Of a DNA stretch of 27,055 nucleotides, positions 8,169-15,534 are shown piece after piece. This stretch comes from DATLZM01 sp035559315. Lineage in GTDB: Bacteria; Actinomycetota; UBA4738; HRBIN12. Under the pieces are notes generated by a model. It saw only the letters and a list, made by a program, of their open reading frames with translations. It searched no databases and was not told where the DNA came from. Location of the stretch: the NCBI GenBank assembly GCA_035559315.1, contig DATMBJ010000200.1, positions 1 to 27,055 of the forward strand, given 5' to 3'. How positions within the stretch are numbered: the stretch's first letter is position 1; every line of letters begins with the position of its first letter. A program made the translations under genes and the position numbers.

Positions 8169-8174
8169 AGTCTA
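8169..8174 (-). promoter_or_regulatory. -10 box TAGACT of tRNA-Arg
   Basis: On the minus strand TAGACT lies ten bases before the mature 5' end of the tRNA. The same hexamer serves the metallophosphoesterase gene at 22908. A short 5' leader removed by RNase P would fit. No clear -35 was seen. Confidence 0.45.
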
Positions 8175-8251
8175 GCAACCCCGCCCCCGGCCCTACCCCG
8201 TCCGTGGCTCCGCCCGTGGCCCGCACCGGCGGTCGTCCGTCCGGTCGCGGA

Positions 8252-8257
8252 TATCCT
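8252..8257 (+). promoter_or_regulatory. -10 box TATCCT heading the response regulator-argS-thrB operon (leaderless)
   Basis: TATCCT is followed by six bases (CGGTGC) and ATG 8264. There is no ribosome site, so the mRNA probably begins at the start codon. As the downstream genes through thrB are tightly packed, this may be the main promoter of the whole block. It is divergent from the tRNA promoter about 80 bases to the left. Confidence 0.5.
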
Positions 8258-8263
8258 CGGTGC

Positions 8264-8659
8264 ATGGGACCGCCGCCTCCCGCCCCCAGGGTCCTCGTGG
8301 TGGACGACGACCCGGTGATCGTCCGCCTGCTCGAGGTGAACTTCCGGCTGGAGGGGTTCGAGGTCCATGCGACGACCCGGGGAGAGCGGGCGCTCGAGCT
8401 GGCGCGGGAGACCCCGCCGGACGCGGTGGTCCTCGACGTCATGATGCCCGGCCTGGACGGCTGGGAGGTGTACCGGCGGCTGCGGGACGAGGCGGGCCTC
8501 GCCCGCACCCCGGTCGTGTTCCTCTCGGCGAGACCCCGGGACGAGGGACCCGAGCCCGGCTACCCTTCGGGCGTGGTCGCGTACGTGACGAAGCCGTTCG
8601 AGCCCCACGAGCTGGTCGCGCTGGTCCGCCGGGCGATCGAGGACGCCCGGCGCGGCTGA
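8264..8659 (+). CDS. Single-domain response regulator (receiver only)
   Basis: This is a 131-residue CheY-like receiver domain with no output domain. All active-site residues are present: the acidic pair Asp14/Asp15 in VVDDDP, phospho-acceptor Asp58 in VVLDVMMPG, Ser88 in FLSAR, and Lys110 in YVTKPF. It should therefore be phosphorylated by a histidine kinase and act by protein contact rather than by binding DNA. The ATG at 8264 is chosen because TATCCT sits six bases upstream and the fold begins here; the frame is open further upstream without a start signal. Its stop is three bases from the argS start, so it appears to be the first gene of the argS-lysA-hom-thrC-thrB operon. No kinase is encoded nearby, so its partner is unknown. 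Confidence 0.9.
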   Translation: MGPPPPAPRVLVVDDDPVIVRLLEVNFRLEGFEVHATTRGERALELARETPPDAVVLDVMMPGLDGWEVYRRLRDEAGLARTPVVFLSARPRDEGPEPGYPSGVVAYVTKPFEPHELVALVRRAIEDARRG

Positions 8660-8662
8660 GGG

Positions 8663-10342
8663 GTGCCCGTGATCGAGCGGGAGCTCGCGGAGCTCGTGCG
8701 GGCGGCCGTCCGCGAGGCGGCGGCGGCGCTCGGGTACGAGGGCGAGCTGCCGGAGGTCGAGATCGAGGTGCCCCGCCAGCGGGAGCACGGGGATTTCGCC
8801 ACGAACGTCGCGCTGGCCCTGGCCCCCCGGGTGGGGCGGCCGCCGCGGGAGGTGGCCCGGGCGGTGGTCGAGCGGCTGCCGCCCGCCCCCTTCGTGGTCT
8901 CGGCGGAGCCCGCCGGCCCCGGGTTCATCAACTTCCGGGTCTCGAACGCCTGGCTCCACGACGCGCTGCGGCGGATCGCGGCCGAGGGGGAGGGGTACGT
9001 GCGCGCCGCGCCGCACGGACGCCGGGTCCAGGTCGAGTTCGTCTCCGCGAACCCCACCGGCCCCCTCCACGTGGGGCACGCCCGCCAGACCGTGCTGGGC
9101 GACGCGCTCTGCCGGCTGCTCGAGGCCGACGGCTGGTCGGTCTTCCGCGAGTACTACTTCAACGACGCCGGGCGGCAGATGGACCTCTTCGCCGCCTCGG
9201 TGGAGGCCAGGTACCTCCAGCTCCTGGGGCGGGAGGCGGCGGTCCCCGAGGACGGCTACCACGGCGCCTACCTCCTCGACATCGCCCGGGACATCCTCGC
9301 GGAGCACGGCCCCGCGCTCGCCGACCTGCCCCCGTCGGAGCGCCGGGAGCGGCTGCTCGCCGAGGGCACCCGGAGGATCCTCGAGAACATCAAGGGCACG
9401 CTCGCGCGTTTCGGGGTCCGCTTCGACGCGTTCTTCTCCGAGCGCTCGCTCCACGAGTCAGGCGCGATCCGCCGCACGGTCGAGCGTCTGCGGGACCTCG
9501 GCTACGCCTACGAGCACGAGGGCGCCGTCTTCTTCCGGGCCACCGAGTTCGGCGACGAGAAGGACCGGGTGCTGATCCGATCGAACGGGGAGCCGACGTA
9601 CTTCGCCGCCGACTGCGCCTATCTCGTGGACAAGTTCGAGCGCGGCTTCGACCACCTGATCTACGTCTGGGGCGCGGACCACCACGGGACCGTGAAGCGG
9701 CTCAAGGGCGCGGCCCAGGCGCTCGGCTACGACCCCGACCGGGTCGAGGTGGTCCTCCACCAGCTCGTCGCGATGTACCGGGGCGGGGAGCTCCTCCGGA
9801 TGAGCAAGCGGGCCGGCACCATCATCACCCTGGACGAGCTCCTCGACGAGGTCGGGGCCGACGCCGTCCGGTTCACGCTGCTCTCGCAGTCGAACGACAC
9901 CGTGATCAACTTCGACATCGAGGCCGCGAAGCGCCAGAGCCTGGAGAACCCCGTCTACTACGTCCAGTACGGCCACGCCCGGATCGCGAGCATCCTCCGG
10001 AAGGCGGAGGAGGCCGGGGTCGAGCTCCGCCCGATCGGGGAGGTCGACCTCTCGCCGCTCGAGCAGGAGGCCGAGCTCGAGGTGCTCCGGGCGATCGCCG
10101 CGCTGCCCGAGGAGGTCCGGCGGGCCGCGGCGCTCCGCGCCCCCTCACGCCTCACCCACTTCGTGCACGACCTGGCCGGCCGGTTCCACCGCTTCTACAC
10201 CGAGCACCGGGTGCTGGGGGAGGCGCCGGAGGTGACGCAGGCCCGGCTCTGGCTCTGCGTGGGGACGAAGCGGGCGATCGCCACGGTCCTGGGGCTCCTC
10301 GGGGTCTCGGCGCCCGAGCGGATGGAGCGCGAGGATGGCTGA
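8663..10342 (+). CDS. argS: Arginyl-tRNA synthetase
   Basis: This class I aminoacyl-tRNA synthetase charges tRNA-Arg in the cytoplasm. The 559-residue protein has the N-terminal Add-1 tRNA-recognition domain (about 1-110). The catalytic core follows with SANPTGPLHVGHARQT, whose HVGH (136-139) is the HIGH signature, then a KMSKS-loop equivalent MSKR (380-383). The C-terminal part is a helical DALR anticodon-binding domain. The length is normal for the bacterial type. GTG 8663 is used, three bases after the response regulator stop, which implies translational coupling. The end overlaps lysA by eight bases. An argS-lysA pair is the standard actinobacterial arrangement (Rv1292-Rv1293 in M. tuberculosis). 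Confidence 0.97.
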   Translation: MPVIERELAELVRAAVREAAAALGYEGELPEVEIEVPRQREHGDFATNVALALAPRVGRPPREVARAVVERLPPAPFVVSAEPAGPGFINFRVSNAWLHDALRRIAAEGEGYVRAAPHGRRVQVEFVSANPTGPLHVGHARQTVLGDALCRLLEADGWSVFREYYFNDAGRQMDLFAASVEARYLQLLGREAAVPEDGYHGAYLLDIARDILAEHGPALADLPPSERRERLLAEGTRRILENIKGTLARFGVRFDAFFSERSLHESGAIRRTVERLRDLGYAYEHEGAVFFRATEFGDEKDRVLIRSNGEPTYFAADCAYLVDKFERGFDHLIYVWGADHHGTVKRLKGAAQALGYDPDRVEVVLHQLVAMYRGGELLRMSKRAGTIITLDELLDEVGADAVRFTLLSQSNDTVINFDIEAAKRQSLENPVYYVQYGHARIASILRKAEEAGVELRPIGEVDLSPLEQEAELEVLRAIAALPEEVRRAAALRAPSRLTHFVHDLAGRFHRFYTEHRVLGEAPEVTQARLWLCVGTKRAIATVLGLLGVSAPERMEREDG

Positions 10343-12197
10343 TCGGCCCGGGGTCGTCGCGCGCCGGACGGGAGACGCGCTCCCGGCGGGCGGGCCGTGG
10401 CCGGCGGGGGCGGCCTTCGGGCCGCGGGGCCTCGAGATCCGCGGGGCGGCGGCCGAGGAGCTCGCCCGGGCCCACGGGACGCCGCTGCTCGTGGTGGACG
10501 AGGGGCACCTGCGCGAGCGGGCCCGGCTGTTCGTCTCGCTCTTCCCCCACGTGCTCTACGCCGTGAAGGCCTTCACCTCCCACGCGGCGATCCGGCTGGC
10601 GTTGGAGGAGGGGCTGGACCTCCTGGCCTCCACCGACGGGGAGCTCGAGGCGTGCCTGCGGGCGGGAGCGCCCCCCGACCGGATCGTGCTGCACGGGAAC
10701 AACAAGTCCGACGCTGAGCTCGCGCTGGCCGTCGGGGTCGGCGTGCGGCTGGTCAACGTGGACAACGCGGGCGAGCTCGAGCGCCTGGAGGCCGTCGCCG
10801 CGTCGGCCGGGGTCGTGCAGCCCGTGCTCCTCCGGGTGATCCCGGAGGTGGGCGCCGGGGCCCACGAGAAGATCCGGACCGGGGGGCCCCGCTCGAAGTT
10901 CGGCACGCCGCTCGAGGAGTTCCCCGCGCTCGTCGCGAGGGCCCTGGCGCTGCCCCACGTCCGGCCCGTGGGGGTCCACGCGCACATCGGCTCCCAGGTG
11001 CTCGAGCCCGGGCCCTACCTGGAGGAGGTGGACGTGCTCCTCGACCTCCTGGCCCGGCTCCACGACGAGGTGGGGTTCGCCGCGGAGTGGCTCGACCTGG
11101 GCGGGGGCTTCGGCGTCGCCTACACCGACGAGCGGCCCTTCGACCTCGCGGAGCTCGCCCCCGCGCTCCTCGAGCGGGTGCGGGCGGGGGCGGCCGCCCG
11201 CGGGCTCCCCGCGCCCCACACCGTGGTGGAGCCGGGCCGCTCGGTGGTGGGGGCGGCGATGGTCACCCTGTACCGGGTGGGGACCCGGAAGGAGGTGGGG
11301 GGCCGGCGGCTCGTGGCCGTGGACGGCGGGATGTCCGACAACATCCGCCCGATGCTCTACGGGGCCCGATACACGGTGGCCCTCGCCGGCCCACCCCGGC
11401 CGGGGCCGACGGCGGCCTTCGATGTCGTCGGGCGGCACTGCGAGTCGGGGGACGTCCTCGCCGAGGACGTCGACCTGCCCGTCGACCTCGGGCCCGGGGA
11501 CCTGCTCGCGTTCGCGGCCACCGGGGCCTACACGTACTCGATGGCGAGCAACTACAACCGGGTCGGCCGTCCCGCCGTGGTGGCGGTCGGCCCGGACGGG
11601 ACGGTGCGGCCGTGGCTGCGCCGCGAGGACCCCGCCGACCTGGACCGCCTGGAGGTCCCGACGGCCCCGCGGCGGGGGGCCCGGCCCCCGGAGGGGGTCG
11701 AGGTCCGTCCCGCCCGGCCGGCCGACGCGCCGGGGTTCCTCGAGGCGTTCCGGGTCGTCGCGGCGGAGGGGCGGTACATCCGCTCGGAGGAGCCGCGGTA
11801 CGACGAGGCGTACTACCGCCGGCGCTTCCGCCGGTCCTGGGACCGGGACCGCGCGTCGCTCGTCGCCGTCGCGGGGGACCGGGTCGTGGGCCAGCTCGAC
11901 GTGGAGCGGGAGCCGCACCCGGTCTCCCGGCACGTGGCGAGCCTCGGGATGCTCGTGGTCCCCGGCTGGCGCGGCCGGGGCGTGGGGGCGGCGCTCCTGG
12001 CCGAGGCCTTCCGCTGGGCCCGGGAGGTCGGCGTGGAGAAGCTCTCGCTCACCGTCTACCCGGGGAACCGGGCGGCGCTCGCGCTGTACCGGCGGTTCGG
12101 GTTCGTCGAGGAGGGCCGGCTGCGGCGGCACTCGAAGAAGCGCTACGGCTACGAGGACGAGATCGTGATGGGGGCGTTCGTGGAGGCGGACCGGTGA
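10335..12197 (+). CDS. lysA: Diaminopimelate decarboxylase fused to a GNAT acetyltransferase
   Basis: Residues about 35-445 form a complete diaminopimelate decarboxylase, which converts meso-diaminopimelate to L-lysine. It has PLP-binding Lys78 in YAVKAF, the HIGSQ motif, the phosphate-binding GGGFG loop, EPGRS, and active-site Cys369 in CESGD followed by GAYTYSMASNYN. After a short Pro/Arg-rich linker, residues about 455-620 form a GNAT N-acyltransferase. It carries the acetyl-CoA motif VVPGWRGRGVGAALL and the family ending NRAALALYRRFGF. There is no stop or frameshift between the halves, and a typical LysA would end near residue 450. ATG 10335 lies within the end of argS. Fusion suggests the acyltransferase acts on lysine, diaminopimelate or a related compound, but its substrate is not shown. 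The gene overlaps hom by four bases (GTGA). Confidence 0.92.
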   Translation: MADRPGVVARRTGDALPAGGPWPAGAAFGPRGLEIRGAAAEELARAHGTPLLVVDEGHLRERARLFVSLFPHVLYAVKAFTSHAAIRLALEEGLDLLASTDGELEACLRAGAPPDRIVLHGNNKSDAELALAVGVGVRLVNVDNAGELERLEAVAASAGVVQPVLLRVIPEVGAGAHEKIRTGGPRSKFGTPLEEFPALVARALALPHVRPVGVHAHIGSQVLEPGPYLEEVDVLLDLLARLHDEVGFAAEWLDLGGGFGVAYTDERPFDLAELAPALLERVRAGAAARGLPAPHTVVEPGRSVVGAAMVTLYRVGTRKEVGGRRLVAVDGGMSDNIRPMLYGARYTVALAGPPRPGPTAAFDVVGRHCESGDVLAEDVDLPVDLGPGDLLAFAATGAYTYSMASNYNRVGRPAVVAVGPDGTVRPWLRREDPADLDRLEVPTAPRRGARPPEGVEVRPARPADAPGFLEAFRVVAAEGRYIRSEEPRYDEAYYRRRFRRSWDRDRASLVAVAGDRVVGQLDVEREPHPVSRHVASLGMLVVPGWRGRGVGAALLAEAFRWAREVGVEKLSLTVYPGNRAALALYRRFGFVEEGRLRRHSKKRYGYEDEIVMGAFVEADR

Positions 12198-13477
12198 GGA
12201 CGGTCGGCGTCGGGCTGCTGGGCTGCGGGACCGTGGGGGCCGCCGTCGCCCGCCTGCTCCACGAGCACGCCGAGGACATCGCGATGCGCGCCGGGCTGCG
12301 CCTCGAGGTCGCCCGGGTCGCCGTGCGGGACCCCGGCAGGTCCCGGGACGTCCCGGTCGACCGGGACCGGTTCACGGCCGACCCGATGGCGGTGGTGGAG
12401 GACCCCGCGGTCGAGGTGGTGTGCGAGCTCATGGGCGGGGTGGACCCGGCCCGCTCGCTCGTGCTGGCGGCCTTCGACCGCGGGAAGCCGGTCGTCACCG
12501 CGAACAAGGAGCTGCTTGCGAACCACGGGCGCGAGCTGTTCGAGGCCGCCGACCGCCGCGGCCTCGACCTCTACTTCGAGGCCGCCGTGGGCGGCGGGAT
12601 CCCCCTGATCCGTCCGCTCAAGGGATCGCTCGCCGGGGAGCGGGTGGCGCGGATCATCGGGATCGTGAACGGGACGACGAACTACATCCTCACCCGGATG
12701 TCGGAGGAGGGGCTCTCGTTCGCCGACGCCCTGGCCGAGGCCCAGCGCCTGGGCTACGCGGAGGCCGACCCCTCCGCCGACGTCGACGGCCACGACGCCG
12801 CGGCCAAGTGCGCGATCCTCGCCTCGATCGCGTTCAACGCCCGGGTCGTGGCGGGCGACGTCTACCGGGAGGGGATCGCCTCGGTCTCCGCCGACGACAT
12901 CGCGTTCGCCGCCCGGCTGGGGTACGTGGTGAAGCTGCTCGCGATCGCGGAGCTCGAGGACGGCGAGATCGCCGCGCGGGTGCACCCCACGATGCTCCCC
13001 GCCGCCCACCCCCTGGCCGCGGTGCGGGGGCCGTTCAACGCGGTGTTCGTCCAGGGGGAGCGGGCCGGGGAGCTCATGTTCTACGGGCGCGGCGCGGGCG
13101 GGGAGCCGACGGCCACGGCCGTCGTGGGCGACCTGGTGGCGGTCGGCCGGCACCTCGTGCACGGCGGCCGGGCGATGGGGTGCACGTGCCGGCTGGAACG
13201 GCGGATCCGGCCGATCGAGGCCAACCACGACCAGTACTACCTCGCGCTCGAGGTGGTCGACCGGCCGGGGGTCCTGGCCGAGATCGCGGCGGTCTTCGGC
13301 CGCCACGGGGTCTCGATCAAGAGCGTGTGGCAGGAGGGGACCGGCGAGGACGCCCAGCTCGTGTTCGTGACGCACCGCGCCCTGGAGGGGGCGCTGCGCG
13401 CGACGGTGGAGGAGCTGCGGGGGCTCGCGGTGGTGGAGGAGGTCCGGAGCGTGCTCCGGGTGGCCGACGAGTGGTGA
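12194..13477 (+). CDS. hom: Homoserine dehydrogenase with ACT domain
   Basis: This enzyme reduces aspartate semialdehyde to homoserine with NAD(P)H, the branch point to threonine and methionine. The 427-residue protein has the Rossmann motif GLLGCGTVG (7-15), TANKELL with Lys105, AVGGGIPLIRPL, NGTTNYIL, and the catalytic pair Asp201/Lys205 in GHDAAAK. A C-terminal ACT domain (from about 350: YYLALEVVDRPGVLAEIAAV) is the usual site for threonine feedback inhibition in monofunctional Gram-positive enzymes, so feedback control is likely. GTG 12194 overlaps the lysA-GNAT stop by four bases, and its own stop overlaps thrC by four. There is no aspartokinase domain. Assignment is firm. Confidence 0.97.
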   Translation: MRTVGVGLLGCGTVGAAVARLLHEHAEDIAMRAGLRLEVARVAVRDPGRSRDVPVDRDRFTADPMAVVEDPAVEVVCELMGGVDPARSLVLAAFDRGKPVVTANKELLANHGRELFEAADRRGLDLYFEAAVGGGIPLIRPLKGSLAGERVARIIGIVNGTTNYILTRMSEEGLSFADALAEAQRLGYAEADPSADVDGHDAAAKCAILASIAFNARVVAGDVYREGIASVSADDIAFAARLGYVVKLLAIAELEDGEIAARVHPTMLPAAHPLAAVRGPFNAVFVQGERAGELMFYGRGAGGEPTATAVVGDLVAVGRHLVHGGRAMGCTCRLERRIRPIEANHDQYYLALEVVDRPGVLAEIAAVFGRHGVSIKSVWQEGTGEDAQLVFVTHRALEGALRATVEELRGLAVVEEVRSVLRVADEW

Positions 13478-14562
13478 GACGCCCGGGCGCGGGGCCGTCC
13501 GAGGGGCGGGACGCCCCCCAGTGGCGGGGCGTGATCGTCGAGTACCGGGACCGCCTCCCGATCCCCCCCGACGCCCCGGTCGTGACGCTCGGGGAGGGCG
13601 GGACGCCGCTGGTCCGCTCCCGGCCCCTCTCCGAGGAGACCGGCTGCGAGGTGTTCCTCAAGTACGAGGGGGCGAACCCCACCGGTTCCTTCAAGGACCG
13701 CGGGATGACCGTGGCCATCACGGCCGCCGTCCTCGAGGGGGCGAAGGCCGTGGTGTGCGCCTCCACGGGGAACACGAGCGCCTCCGCCGCGGCCTACGCG
13801 GCGAAGGCCGGGATCGGCTGCGCGGTCCTCGTCCCCAAGGGCAAGGTGGCCCTGGGGAAGATGGCCCAGACCCTGGTCCACGGCGCGCGGGTGCTCGAGG
13901 TCGAGGGGAACTTCGACGCGTCGCTGGCCCTGGCCCGGGAGCTCGCCGAGCGCTACCCCGTGACGCTGGTGAACTCGGTGAACCCCTTCCGGCTCGAGGG
14001 CCAGAAGACGTGCGCCTTCGAGATCTGCGACGCGCTGGGGCGGGCCCCCGACCTCCACCTGGTCCCGGTGGGGAACGCCGGGAACATCTCGAGCCACTGG
14101 ATGGGCTACCGGGAGTACCTCCGCGACGGGCTCGTGGCCGAGCCGCCCCAGCTGTACGGGTTCCAGGCCCAGGGCGCGGCCCCCATCGTCCTCGGGCACC
14201 CGGTGGAGGAGCCCTCCACGATCGCCACCGCGATCCGGATCGGGAACCCCGCCTCCTGGGAGAAGGCGGTGGCCGCGGCCCGGGAGTCCGAGGGCGCGAT
14301 CCTGGCCGTGACCGACCGCGAGATCCTCGAGGCCTACCGGCGCGTGGCGCGGGAGGGCCTCTTCTGCGAACTGGCCTCGGCCGCATCGGTGGCGGGGCTG
14401 CTGCACCTCCACCGGGAGGGGAGGCTCCCGCGGGGGGCCACGGCGGTGTGCGTGCTCACCGGCCACGGGCTCAAGGATCCCGAGTGGGCGATCCAGGGGG
14501 CGGGGCATCCGCCGAGCGTGCCGGCGGACCCCGCCGCGGTCGCGGCGGAGCTCGGCCTGTAG
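13474..14562 (+). CDS. thrC: Threonine synthase
   Basis: This PLP enzyme converts O-phosphohomoserine to threonine, the final step of the pathway. The 362-residue protein is the short class seen in actinobacteria. The substrate-proximal motif WRGVIVEYRDRLP near residue 17 leads into TLGEGGTPLV. The PLP Schiff-base lysine is Lys74 in PTGSFKDRGMT, and the phosphate-binding loop follows in STGNTSASAAAYA and the VGNAGN segment. I chose GTG 13474 because it overlaps the hom stop in a GTGA joint; the frame is open upstream inside hom, and a later GTG just before VIVEYRD is possible. It is followed after nine bases by thrB. Confidence 0.96.
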   Translation: MRRPGAGPSEGRDAPQWRGVIVEYRDRLPIPPDAPVVTLGEGGTPLVRSRPLSEETGCEVFLKYEGANPTGSFKDRGMTVAITAAVLEGAKAVVCASTGNTSASAAAYAAKAGIGCAVLVPKGKVALGKMAQTLVHGARVLEVEGNFDASLALARELAERYPVTLVNSVNPFRLEGQKTCAFEICDALGRAPDLHLVPVGNAGNISSHWMGYREYLRDGLVAEPPQLYGFQAQGAAPIVLGHPVEEPSTIATAIRIGNPASWEKAVAAARESEGAILAVTDREILEAYRRVAREGLFCELASAASVAGLLHLHREGRLPRGATAVCVLTGHGLKDPEWAIQGAGHPPSVPADPAAVAAELGL

Positions 14563-14571
14563 GGGGACGGG

Positions 14572-15441
14572 GTGCGGCTCCTGGCGCGGGCGCCGGCGAC
14601 CTCCGCCAACCTCGGCCCCGGCTTCGACTGCTTCGGGCTCGCGCTCGACCTCGTGAACGAGGTGACCCTCGACCCGGAGGCGCCCCCCGGCGTGTCGTGG
14701 GAGGGCGAGGGGGCGGGGGAGCTGCCCACCGACGGCTCGGACGCGCTGAGCGCGGCCCTCCGGCGGACCGCCGAGGTCGCCGGCCGCAGGCTGCCGCCCC
14801 TGCGCCTCCACGGGCGGAACCGGATCCCGGTGGAGCGCGGCCTGGGCTCCTCGGCGGCGGCCGTCGTGGCCGGGGTGGGGCTCGCCGACCGGCTCCTCGG
14901 CCTCGGGCTCTCCGCCGACGACCGGCTCGCGCTCGCGGTCGAGCTCGAGGGCCACCCCGACAACGTGGCCGCGGCCCTCCGGGGCGGCCTCGTGCTCGCC
15001 TACCGGGCGGCCGGCGGGTGGCGGGCCGAGGCGCTGGCGCCGGCGGAGGGGCTCCGCCCGGCCGTGCTCGTCCCCGAGGCCCGCCTCTCCACGGTCGCCG
15101 CCCGGGCCGCCCTGCCCCGGGACGTCCCCCTCGCCGACGCCGCCTTCAACGCGGGGCGGGCCGCCCTCGCCGTGGTCGCGCTGACCGCGCGCCCCGAGCT
15201 GCTGGGCGAGGCCCTGGAGGACCGCCTCCACCAGGAGGTGCGGCTCCGCCTGGTCCCCGAGGTGGCGGAGGCCTTCGCCCGGGTGCGCGCCGCGGGGGTC
15301 CCGGTCTGCGTCTCGGGGGCCGGGCCCTCGCTGCTCGCGTTCGAGCGGGACGGGGCGGCCGTCCCCGACCTCGGTCCGGGTTGGCGGGTGCTCCGGGTGC
15401 CGCCGCGGCGGGCGGGGCTCGAGGTCGAGGAGGAGGTCTGA
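14572..15441 (+). CDS. thrB: Homoserine kinase
   Basis: This GHMP-family kinase phosphorylates homoserine with ATP, supplying ThrC. The 289-residue protein shows the N-terminal substrate motif APATSANLGPGFDCFGLAL, the GHMP phosphate loop VERGLGSSAAAV (87-98), the EGHPDNVAAAL segment, and the C-terminal glycine-rich VSGAGPSLLAF. GTG 14572 is preceded by GGGGGACGG. It is the last gene of the tight amino-acid operon. In M. tuberculosis the next gene would be rho, but here other genes intervene. Confidence 0.96.
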   Translation: MRLLARAPATSANLGPGFDCFGLALDLVNEVTLDPEAPPGVSWEGEGAGELPTDGSDALSAALRRTAEVAGRRLPPLRLHGRNRIPVERGLGSSAAAVVAGVGLADRLLGLGLSADDRLALAVELEGHPDNVAAALRGGLVLAYRAAGGWRAEALAPAEGLRPAVLVPEARLSTVAARAALPRDVPLADAAFNAGRAALAVVALTARPELLGEALEDRLHQEVRLRLVPEVAEAFARVRAAGVPVCVSGAGPSLLAFERDGAAVPDLGPGWRVLRVPPRRAGLEVEEEV

Positions 15442-15442
15442 G

Positions 15443-15480
15443 ATCGCCGTTCCTCCCCGGCGTCGTCGGCCCGCGGCGAT
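15443..15480. repeat. Inverted repeat after thrB
   Basis: ATCGCCG (15443-15449) and CGGCGAT (15474-15480) form a 7-bp dyad with a 24-base loop directly after the thrB stop. The right arm runs into the TATCGT promoter-like box of the next gene. It might end the threonine operon or act as an operator; no T-tract is present. Confidence 0.25.
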
Positions 15481-15485
15481 ATCGT
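15480..15485 (+). promoter_or_regulatory. Possible -10 box TATCGT of the debranching-type enzyme gene
   Basis: TATCGT lies 49 bases before ATG 15535. In contrast to the leaderless genes, the start here has a purine-rich GGGGGGCGGGG immediately before it, so a leader of about 40 bases with an ordinary ribosome site is expected. No convincing -35 was found. Confidence 0.35.
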
Positions 15486-15534
15486 TGCTCCCGGTGATGG
15501 GGGCGACCGAGCACCGCCGCCCCGGGGGGCGGGG

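Noticed and set aside
11690..11700. A possible hidden boundary between lysA and a separate GNAT gene
   Set aside because: The frame has no stop here and no start codon with a ribosome site, so one fused protein is the direct reading.
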